Source of the DNA: SP5GCR1 sp965199685
GTDB lineage: Bacteria > Pseudomonadota > Gammaproteobacteria > Poriferisulfidales > Oxydemutatoraceae
Length of the DNA stretch: 64,000 nucleotides
Direction: 5' to 3'
Assembly (NCBI GenBank): GCA_965199685.1
Contig: OZ241323.1
Span: forward strand, 2,814,238-2,878,237
Position numbers and translations under genes: made by a program. The notes under the pieces are model-generated. The model saw nothing but the letters and a program-made list of their open reading frames with translations. It was not told the origin of the DNA and did not search any database. Shown in pieces: positions 17,366 to 27,100 of this stretch (positions are counted from its first letter, which is position 1; the number at the start of each line of letters is the position of its first letter).

Positions 17366-18837
17366 TGGACGCACGACTACCTTTCTCATTTGCCCAACGA
17401 CACGGCATATTCGTCGGACCGACGACCGACCAAGAAATCGTACTCTACTGCAGAGCCGACACCCAACCACAAGCACTACAAGAAGCTCGCCGACTATACA
17501 AACGAGAATTTTCTATACGGATTTTAGAAACCGGAGAGTTTGACCAACAATTACAAAAAACCTATGCCAATCAATCCGGCAGTTTGTCCATCATGGACGA
17601 TGTGCAGGAAAGCGTGATGGGCATGGACGAAGTTGCCGCAGCGTTTGAAGAACCCGAAGACCTATTGAGCACTGAAGACGATGCCCCGGTAATCAAAATG
17701 CTTAATGCGATTTTCTTTGAAGCGATTCGTGAGAAAGCCTCCGATATACATATAGAACCCTACGAGCGAGAACTCCATATACGCTTCCGCTTGAACGGCG
17801 TGTTGCGAACCATACTGACTTCATCTGCTAAACTTGCGCCGCTGTTGGTCTCGCGCATCAAAGTGCTGGCGCGTCTGGATATCGCCGAAAAACGCCTGCC
17901 TCAAGATGGACGCATCACCGTGCGCTTGGGAGGACGCAATGTTGACCTGCGGGTATCCACATTGCCGTCCAGCTATGGTGAACGCGTGGTCTTGCGGGTA
18001 TTGGACAAGCAAAGCGAGCATATCAGCTTGGACGAACTTGGCATGGAGAAAGAACTCAAAGCCTATTTCAAAAGTTTAATCAACCGACCGCACGGAATCG
18101 TTTTGGTCACCGGTCCTACTGGTTCCGGGAAAACCACAACCCTATACGCAGCCCTTGCCGAAGTCGATCGTCACCAGCGCAACATCATGACCATAGAAGA
18201 TCCTATTGAATATAACTTTGAAGGAATCAGCCAGACCCAAGTCAACACCAAAGCCGACATGACTTTTGCTCGCGGCTTGCGCGCCATTCTCAGACAAGAC
18301 CCGGATGTCGTACTAATCGGAGAGATCAGAGACAGTGAAACCGCAACCATCGCAACCCAAGCAAGTCTGACTGGACACCTCGTGTTGTCCACGCTACACA
18401 CCAACACTGCCATCGGCGCAATCACCCGTCTGGGTGATATGGGTGTGGAACCGTTTCTACTAACCGCAACCCTGCAAGGCATCCTCGCGCAACGTCTAGT
18501 TCGCCGCCTGTGTCCGGATTGCAAAGAAGCCTATGTACCCGATCCTGAAGAACTTCGTTTTTCGGGATTGAACCCAGAACTATTTGAAGGCAAAACCGTC
18601 TATAGACCCAAGGGCTGCGAAGCATGCAACCACACCGGCTACACTGGTCGCTTTGGATTGTTTGATTTGGTCACCATAGACGATATGCTCAAACAAATGG
18701 TGCACGACGGCGCAAGCGAAATAGAAATGAAACGCTACGTCTACGAAACCAACAAAGACCTCCGCACAATTGGTTGCGAGTATGCCCTCAGAGGCGACAC
18801 CACCCTAGACGAAGTCATTGCCGTCACCCTAGAATAA
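17365..18837 (+). CDS. gspE: Type II secretion ATPase GspE
   Basis: 490 aa, full length. The N-terminal domain (1-90) contacts GspL in known systems. The ATPase core has Walker A GPTGSGKTTT (250-259), an Asp box DPIEY, the Walker B VLIGEIRDSETA, and a His box HLVLSTLHTNTA. The zinc-binding CPDC...CEAC pair lies at about 384-417, typical of GspE rather than PilT. It powers pseudopilus assembly at the inner membrane. gspF to gspN are not downstream: the next 629 bp are repeats, so the rest of the T2SS must be elsewhere. Confidence 0.95.
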   Translation: MDARLPFSFAQRHGIFVGPTTDQEIVLYCRADTQPQALQEARRLYKREFSIRILETGEFDQQLQKTYANQSGSLSIMDDVQESVMGMDEVAAAFEEPEDLLSTEDDAPVIKMLNAIFFEAIREKASDIHIEPYERELHIRFRLNGVLRTILTSSAKLAPLLVSRIKVLARLDIAEKRLPQDGRITVRLGGRNVDLRVSTLPSSYGERVVLRVLDKQSEHISLDELGMEKELKAYFKSLINRPHGIVLVTGPTGSGKTTTLYAALAEVDRHQRNIMTIEDPIEYNFEGISQTQVNTKADMTFARGLRAILRQDPDVVLIGEIRDSETATIATQASLTGHLVLSTLHTNTAIGAITRLGDMGVEPFLLTATLQGILAQRLVRRLCPDCKEAYVPDPEELRFSGLNPELFEGKTVYRPKGCEACNHTGYTGRFGLFDLVTIDDMLKQMVHDGASEIEMKRYVYETNKDLRTIGCEYALRGDTTLDEVIAVTLE

Positions 18838-19466
18838 GCCCAAATCATTCCCCTCCTTTGGAGGGGTGGCAGGCGTATGCATTTTGTAATGCATGCGTTT
18901 AACAATCATGCTGAGGTTCTGCATAATGTCACGCCGATTGATTTTGGTATATGTGATGTTTTTAACGAATACAGCATTTAGATTTTGCACAAAGTTACGC
19001 CACTTGACCTACTGGCTCAATCGGCGGTTCTATTTTTCAACAGTCCCACATGCCCTCCCTAAAGTACCGTTCTGCAAAACTGTAACCGCTCCGCGCCATA
19101 TAATCATGTAAACCACCTGCCGAGTACTTGCACAATATTATGTTTTGATACAACGCTCACTTAAACCACCCGTAGGGGAGGGCTAACATGCCCTCCCTAA
19201 AGTACCGTCCTGCACGACTGTAACCGCCATGCGCCACAAGATTATGGTTTGCATAAATTTGATGGATGAATGTATTGATTGTGTAGACGCAACGCGTTCA
19301 GGCAGACATGCAAGTCTGCCCCTACACATGAGTTTCCATTGTGGTTCTGCACAACGTCACGCCGATTAACCACCGACTCAATCAACAGTTTTATTCGTAC
19401 ACAATACTCCAAAAAATGATATAGTTACCACTCTGAATTGAATTACAAATTTAAAAAGATATTTAA
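18838..19466. repeat. Repeat-rich gap downstream of gspE
   Basis: No gene. The stretch 18846-18941 (96 bp) is repeated almost exactly at 35637-35732. A chimeric family A hairpin sits at 18998-19026, with left arm CGCCACTTGA and right arm TCAATCGGCG, which do not fully pair. A MITE end follows at about 19034. Palindromes of the GGGAGGGC and GGCAGAC types lie at 19172-19199 and 19301-19325. Confidence 0.85.
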
Positions 19467-19877
19467 ATGCCTACATTGAAAAAAAGTATTAAGGATTTTT
19501 TAGAAGAAGCCATGAACAATGTTGTAGCGTTGGACATAGATGATGCAAAAAAAATAGTTGCAGATGACGATGTGCAATTTGTCGATGTTCGCGACCCGAA
19601 TGAATGGACAAGCAGCGGAGTTATAAAAAACGCAGTGGGCGCATCAAGGGGCATGCTTGAGTTTATGGCAGACCCCGACAGCCCGTACTACAACAAAGCT
19701 TTTGACCAAAACAAACGTCTAGTTTTATATTGTGCAAAGGGACCTCGCTCGGCATTAGCAGCATGGCGTCTTAAGCAAATGGGCTTTGATAATGTTTGCT
19801 ATCTCAATGGCGGATTGAACGCATGGTTGGGTTCCGGCGAAGAAACAACCCATTATGCAGACACCTCCGAATCATGA
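19467..19877 (+). CDS. Rhodanese-domain sulfurtransferase
   Basis: 136 aa, a single rhodanese domain without signal peptide, so cytoplasmic. It has the VDVRDPNEW substrate-loop motif at about residues 40-48 and the active-site loop LYCAKGPRSA with the catalytic Cys near residue 91, then GGLNAWLGSG. Single-domain rhodaneses carry persulfide sulfur or act in thiol chemistry; the acceptor cannot be told here. It is alone, with repeats before it and a probable terminator after it. Confidence 0.9.
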   Translation: MPTLKKSIKDFLEEAMNNVVALDIDDAKKIVADDDVQFVDVRDPNEWTSSGVIKNAVGASRGMLEFMADPDSPYYNKAFDQNKRLVLYCAKGPRSALAAWRLKQMGFDNVCYLNGGLNAWLGSGEETTHYADTSES

Positions 19878-19930
19878 GAAATATGCAATTCATCAACCAT
19901 ACCAAACTCCGATATAAACGGAATACTGCT

Positions 19931-19960
19931 TGCCTTGTCGGAATAAAAGGCAGTTTTATT
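19931..19960 (+). terminator. Possible Rho-independent terminator after rhodanese gene
   Basis: TGCCTT (19931-19936) pairs with AAGGCA (19947-19952), followed by GTTTTATT. The stem is short, so this is tentative. The rest of the 305-bp gap (19878-20182) is AT-rich and is the leader of the next gene, with no ORF I trust. Confidence 0.35.
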
Positions 19961-20182
19961 GACAGTTTCAAAGGAGTATGGTATTATTGCTGGAAATATA
20001 GTAATGAAAAAAACCACTTTTTTACATATTGATTATTGCACAAAAAGGATATAATAACGACATGGTGACCCCAAGTAGTAATACATATAATCCCTTAAAT
20101 AGCGAAACAGCTTGGAGAAAGTTGCGAGGGCAATCCATAGGTATAATCCTTCATACATTAACAAATAAACAGGAGCGGTAAT

Positions 20183-21127
20183 ATGCAAAGATTAAAATTG
20201 ATTCCTTCGTTGTGCCTGCTATCAGCTTTGATAGGGGGGATGTCACTGAGTATTGCAACTGCACAAACGCAAAGAGTACCTATGTCAAATAGTATATCAA
20301 CAATTTTACCTACTACAGATCCATATTGTACTCCTAGAGAAGGCGTGTACGAAAATTTGTCTTCCACTGCGCTCTCAACAGATAGGTTTAATGATAGCCC
20401 GGAATTGTGTACTCGCGTATCTGTAGCCTCAATTCCTACAGGAGTTACAGATTGGGTATTGGTTGAGTTGCGAGTAGCAGTACGCTCAGGAACTCAGCCT
20501 GATTCACGTGATGCAAATAATTCGGCTAGTGGTAGAGTGATAGCTAGGAAACCTGCCTTCTTATTAAATAACGGTAGAATTGTAGATGCAGCAGGATATG
20601 TCGCACTAGACAGCCATGACCCGACCTCTTGCAATGAAACTGGACAAGTGGTAGCTGACTTAGGCGAGAATGCCAACTGCCCTGATCTCGTGTTTGATGA
20701 GGGAAATATAGCTGATGCTCTTGATGCCAATGATGATGGCACTGATGATGATATATATTTGGTGATTCGGCATAGAAACCATTTAGATATTATGTCCAGC
20801 ACCCCACTGAGTGAGACTTCAGGAGCATATACTTATGATTTCACTAGCAATGTGTCTAATGCTAGATCAGGTGGTGGTGGAATCAAAGCAGCGGCTGGTC
20901 CTCCTAGCAGGACTAGAATAGCGATGTTTGGTGGTGATGCAGATTTGAATGGTAGTATTAACGTGGGTGATTTTAGTGGCAGCATATTTAGAAGTATAGG
21001 TGCAACAGACTACAACCGAGGAGACACAAACTTAGGTGGAAGTGTTAACGTGGGTGATTTTAGCGATGTCATATTTAGAAATATAGGTAATACATCTGCA
21101 GTGTCAAATATAGAACAGACGTTTTGA
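20183..21127 (+). CDS. Secreted protein with C-terminal dockerin-like domain (locus 1)
   Basis: 314 aa. The ATG at 20183 follows AGGAG by 8 nt. A signal peptide covers about residues 1-28. The middle region has TDWVLVELRVAV, then ARKPAFLLNNGRIVDAAGY and LVIRHRNHLDIMSS, a module I recall from other extracellular bacterial proteins that carry dockerins. The C-terminus has two EF-hand-type loops, DADLNGSINVGD (253-264) and DTNLGGSVNVGD (281-292), each followed by the hydrophobic pattern IF(R)xIG, which is the dockerin type I plan. Dockerins bind cohesins in a Ca-dependent way. It lies 25 nt before the giant gene, so it is probably cotranscribed. The same pair occurs at 52103-64000. Confidence 0.82.
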   Translation: MQRLKLIPSLCLLSALIGGMSLSIATAQTQRVPMSNSISTILPTTDPYCTPREGVYENLSSTALSTDRFNDSPELCTRVSVASIPTGVTDWVLVELRVAVRSGTQPDSRDANNSASGRVIARKPAFLLNNGRIVDAAGYVALDSHDPTSCNETGQVVADLGENANCPDLVFDEGNIADALDANDDGTDDDIYLVIRHRNHLDIMSSTPLSETSGAYTYDFTSNVSNARSGGGGIKAAAGPPSRTRIAMFGGDADLNGSINVGDFSGSIFRSIGATDYNRGDTNLGGSVNVGDFSDVIFRNIGNTSAVSNIEQTF

Positions 21128-21152
21128 TTGAAACTTTAACAAGGAAAAAGGG

Positions 21153-24100
21153 ATGAACAAGTTTTTATTTATAATATTATTACTACTATCTTTTAGTATT
21201 AGTGCTCAACAATTGCCACGGGATAGATTCGGAGGTGATCTTCTTAGCGGTTGTAATAATTGTAACCTGGCTCAAGATGGAATTGTTCATCTTCAGTTTG
21301 ATCCTGACACAGCCGAAATTGTCACAGAAAATATTAATGGAACATCAACAGAACGATTCAAAGTCACTGTTAGGGTGAAGGCGGCTAGTTCTAGTGCTCC
21401 ATTTGCTTATGTAAGTGGGAATGCAAGAATTCGTTATAATAATTCAGCATTTGGCGCGTTGGTACGTGACAGGTTATGTGATTTTGACCGCTCAAGTATA
21501 TTTACGGCTTTCAGTAGTGATTTTTCAAGGAGATACTCCTTAGGCAGGACTCAAAATGATCCTGATAGAATAACTCTTACAGAAACAACTGCACTTTCTA
21601 GTGCAGGTGACCCCTTTGATGACTCCGTATTGCAAAGCATAGACATTTCCAATTATGCGGAATTGACGAATGATTATCAGCCACTTATAACAATGAGGTG
21701 CACGATTAATAACGAGGAAATGGACGCAGGCTTTGTGTTTGATGGGCAGGCTGCTGGAGAGCAAAATATTCGTAACTTTGTTGCTGAAGCGTCAACTACT
21801 GGACTTCTTCCTAGTACTCCTATGCTTGCTCTAGCTGACAATGACTTTCGCGGTTTTCGTTTAGACGGTAAGACATGGGTTAAGGATTACGCTCGCTATG
21901 GCGATGGTAAAGGTGTGCGTCTTGAGTTTTCCAAAAATATTATGACTCCGCTGGCCGTAGGTCATTTTAGCTTAGATAATACAGATGATAGTCGAATAAG
22001 TACAGTAACACATATGGTAGGCACCCCTTATGCCGAGATTGAATTTAGTGGTGAGGCTATAGCAAATGACATCTTAAGGATCAGTACCGGAACTACTGTT
22101 ATGGACGTGGATCGATTAGCCAATGATAATTTTGCCGCTTCTCTATTTTATGACGAGGGTGCTCCTAGGATTGATACCCGCCCTACTCAAGATGGTAACG
22201 CATTCACACTGACTTTTAGTAGCCCAATCAGCCCAATCCATCTCAGTCCAAGCGATTTATGCGTAACCGAACCAAACGGGATATGTCAAGCAAACGAAAG
22301 TAGTCGAACAGTGCCCGTTCTTAGTGTGACAACGCATGGTGAGATGCCGACCACACTCACGATGGTTGTTGATCCAGCTGCTGGCGCAAAAACAGGTGGC
22401 ATGCGATCTATAGAGTTCAGACGCAATGCTGTTCTTTTAGCGAACAACACTCCTGGTCAAGGAGACTTAAAAGTAGTAGAAGACTACCAACCAAGATTGA
22501 GAGAGGCATTGGAGTTGCAAGACATGATTGGTGCGCAGATCACAGTGGCTAGAACAGATATAAGGGGTGACAGTATCTCCAGTGATCTTGTCCCAATAGG
22601 TGGCAGGTATGTTATATACTTCAGAGTAACCGCCGATGAAGACGTAGGAGATCTAGATCAACTAAGTTCTTATCAATTACAAGACAATGGAAGAAATCCA
22701 ATTAGTTTCGACCCAGCCTCAGCAATTACTCCTGTAACGTCACAAAGTAGACAAAGAGACGTAATAATTACATACTTCGTTCCAGTTAGCAATCAGCGTG
22801 TCAGTGGTGCAGAGTTCTTCAGGTTAGTTCGTAGTGGTGCGACAAGTCTGCGAGATGGAGCAAACAGGGATCCGATTCGCGATAATGACAACCCATCAAC
22901 GACAAGAATAGCCAATGGTGCAGAGATAACCCCTAACGCTTCGGCACGGGCACCAAGAGATACGACTGGACCTAGCATTACAGTAACCGCAACTAGAGCA
23001 ATACCGAATCCTGACAATGGTAATCGGTACACCATGAGCTTCACAGTTACGAACAGCGAACACGGCGACCCTATGAATAACCCTATCAGCGACCTTGCTG
23101 ATTTGGATTCTTATACGTTACTGAGGCGTTCTGGAGGTAGCAATAGTTCGTCTGGTTTTACTATAGTGCCATATGACCCAAACGACAACGACAGTTCAAC
23201 TAGTAGCATTGATATTAGCGGTGGTGAGGCAACAGCAACACTAGAGTTTGTGGTTACCATGCCCACTCAAACAATTACCGAAGCAACAGAAGGCTTTTTG
23301 CTGGCGCGTGCCGACAATGACAATGCATTATTGGATAGTAACAGAAATGCACCTAGATTTGGCGGTAATAACATTGTTAGAGGTACGGTAATAGACGCTT
23401 CAGCCATAGCGGAGCGAGATACAACTAGACCAAATCTGACGGTAATGGCAAGTGAGCCTGAATTAACAACTACTATGACCTATAATTTCTCATTTAAAGT
23501 AACAGCTAGCGAACCTGTTCGTGGTTTGGATAATGCTAGTTCTTATTCCTTATTAGTTGCAGAAGAGGAGGATGATATAACGGACGGTGGTTTGGTGGCG
23601 GCAACTAACCCTACTCCTATAGTGAGTTTTTCTGCAGATAGACCTACTACTGCCACAGTGAGTTACATGAACGTACATGTAATAAATGACCTACCCAATA
23701 CTACATTTCCTTATGGTTTGATGCTAGGTCGTGCAAACGACGGCTTGCTAGACTTGGCAAACAATGACCCACTTCAGACTAATGCAGACGGAACTAGACC
23801 GGCTAACACACCAGGTAACGAAGTAAGTAATGATGAACCACTGCAAGCAGCAGATCCGGATGCAGGTGAACGAGGTGCAGTGGTATTACTAGACAGCACG
23901 CCTCCAAGAATCACGGTGACAGCAAACAGCATTGTAGCAGACCCCGCCACTTCTGGCCGATACACGATACAATTTACAATAAGTGCAGACGAAGCTGTGC
24001 GTAATATAGGGACGGCAGCTTCCTATATACTAAAGCGTATACAAGGAACAAATAATTTTAGTCAAAATGTATCAGACATTGCAACAGTAACTCCAGTGGT

Positions 24101-27100
24101 TGCCGATGGCACTTCATTAGACGGAAATCGAGCAGTGATTAACTACACAGTCACTTTCACGGGAAATATTGAAACTAGACTTACAAATATAAGAGGGACA
24201 CAAGGGTTCACGCTGGCACTTGTCAGTGGAACAGGCCAAATAAATTTACAGGATATTGCGACCAACCTACCTGTTAAAAGAGACGGAAGTCCTATATACA
24301 ATAATGCAGGAACAGGCTTTATTGAAACGAACGGGATAATTGCCCCAATAACAGGCGGAATAATTGATGCTCGTGCAGTAGCAGCAAGAGACACAACAGG
24401 CCCTGATTTAACGGTGATGGCAGTAGCTGGTGGGGCTAGTCCAGGTGCAACCCCTACGACATTCACAGGAAGTTTCAATGTGACGGCAACGGAAAATATA
24501 CGAGATATACACACAACAAGATCTTATGTCTTGCTTCGTATACCACTCAGTAGTGGTGGCACTGCTAACAATGCAGGTGCGGTAGTAGAAACTGATGCGA
24601 GTCTCATACCGATAAGCGGAACTAATTTAAGTCAGGCCGCAACAATCGGCTTTACCGCTACACTTGATAATGTGGAACAGGCCCGGAGCACCTTTGGATT
24701 CACATTGGCGAGAGGACCTATAACCAGTGGTGGATTACGAGATGTGTGGGACAATGCAGTTACTGCAAATTCAGCCCAAGCAGATAGGCTAACAGCCGGC
24801 AACTCTGCGGTGGCGACGATAGAAAAAGTTCCACCACAAATTAATGTGGTGGCTTTCGGTAGTGAACCAAAGGCAGTTCCCGTAGCTGGTAGCAATGGAA
24901 GGCAATATACCGTGACGTTTGATGTTAATGTTGAGAACAATGAAGAAGTTAGAGGGATAGGCAATACAAGTTCCTATAACGTAATACGTATGGAAGGTTC
25001 ATCAGAAATCACGTTTACCGCAATAAGAGGTACTCCCAATGCTGGTAATACAAGGGCAAGGCTAGTTTATACAGTAACAGTAGACGGTTCCCCAATAGGC
25101 ATAACCGGTTTCAACTTAGCAGGAACTAATAATGCAGAGGCACTAAGAGACAACTCAGGTAATTTCGCTGTTCCAGTTGGTAGCACAACACCTATAGCGA
25201 ATAATATGCGCATAGATGGCGGCAATGATGCAATCGCCACTAGAGATAATACACCTCCGATAATCAGTATAGTTGACAATTCACCAATGGCACTAGCAAA
25301 ACCATTTGATGATGATGATGATACGTTTGGTGGAGATAGTATTCGCAACTATGAGGTTGCTTTCATGGTAAATGTGGAAGAAGATGGCGGAGATGTTGCT
25401 ACTTTAGGACTTCCAACATCGTATCAGCTATACCGAATAACAACACCGACAATGATGCCAACGACAGACGGCTTTGATGCAACTATCGGTGGTGGACCTA
25501 ATTTAATGCGTATGGATGCTGCAGTATCCATTTTATATGATGTGAAGTTTGTTAATGACGAAGATGTAAGGAATACACACAGCTTTGGTTTGTACCGAGC
25601 GAATGATGTCAATGCGTTGATAGATGACTCTGGCAATTTACCAATCAGGAATCGTGGCCGCTTGCCCAATGATCCATCCGATGATGACAGGATAGATCCA
25701 AATACAGAGATAGACTCAACTCTGCGAGCTAGCAGAGAGCGTGCAAACGCTATGGAATGTGCGGCATTTTATCCTAATATAGGCCAAACCGAATTATTCT
25801 TTAATGTGGTGAGTGAATATGAAGTTGATAATCCTCCAGAAGAAAATTTAGAAATAACACAACAAGGATCGACTTCAACTATTTCTTTGGCTATTTCTAG
25901 CCTTGAGCAGGACGGGATAATCCTGAACGATGGGCGCTCAATACTTAAGGCGACGCTAGATGAAGAAATCAGAAGCAGAATAGAGATGGATGCCATAGAT
26001 GCTACATATACTCATACCACATCTACATCGCAGCTTAATGTAGCTTCAATTCGCGCAGATTGTAGTAGAGACTTAACGGAAGATGCAGATAGTGATGGTG
26101 ATGGTCTTATTGATGTAGCTGATAACAGCCCATTTGACGGTAGTGCAAGTACTGAAACTACTTCTTTTAATGACTTAGACGGCAATGCAGCAAATCCAAA
26201 TACTGCAGCACCGTTGGACGACCGTGCCGACCCACCTGTAGAAGTACTTGATGATGCGTACTATAGCCGTGAAGCAGTAGTACGGAGTTTACTAAGAGGT
26301 GAAGAATTTACTTATATACATACAGATGGAAGCCGTCAAACATTCACCGAAATGGATGCACTGGATCGGGAGCAATACTTTGGTATAGAAGAAAATGCTA
26401 ACACTCAAATATTCAGAATTGAAAGTGATTCAGAATGTGATCTTGTGTTAGATGCCGCTAGAATGAATAATCTAATAAAAGTAAGGATAAATGAGTTTTG
26501 TGGCAATGACAGAGTAACCGCCTTTAGTGCTGAACCAGTTACTTCCGGGCAAGAGTATAAATGGGCTGAAGTTGGTAGTGATGGGCTATTGGTGCCAAGT
26601 GAAGTGTCAGGTGAGAATGACTATTTTTCTTATACTCTCAGAATATTACCAGAGATAAATTTCTTAGGACAATCCTCATATATATTTCCTACTACCGGAA
26701 CCCAAACTGTCCTTATTTCAGCTTATACTGGTGATGATAGTAGAACCATAGATTCCTTGGAAATAAACAATAATCGTGGTTCTTCTGATATAGAAGAAGA
26801 GTTAGTGTATGACTCTCAGACAAAAACAATTAGTAATGATGATGATCCTTATAATATAGCTACTAATGCACTCCCGATTCCAGGAGAAACTATAACTCAT
26901 TGGTTAGTTGGCGGAAGTAGAATATGGCGACCCACCACCCGCACAGTTGCAAGATTAGGTGTCGAAGGTGAAACTGATCCCCTTGCGAACATTGACTATG
27001 CGATAGGCCCCAATAACAATGTTGATGTTAGAGTAGCAGGTGATGATGAAACAGTTACTCGCATACGTCAGATATTGCTATATGATATTGACAACAACAT

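Noticed and set aside
20040..20182. Possible riboswitch in the leader of the first dockerin gene
   Set aside because: Some AGCGAAACAGC-like phrases looked structured, but I could not match any known riboswitch core such as c-di-GMP.
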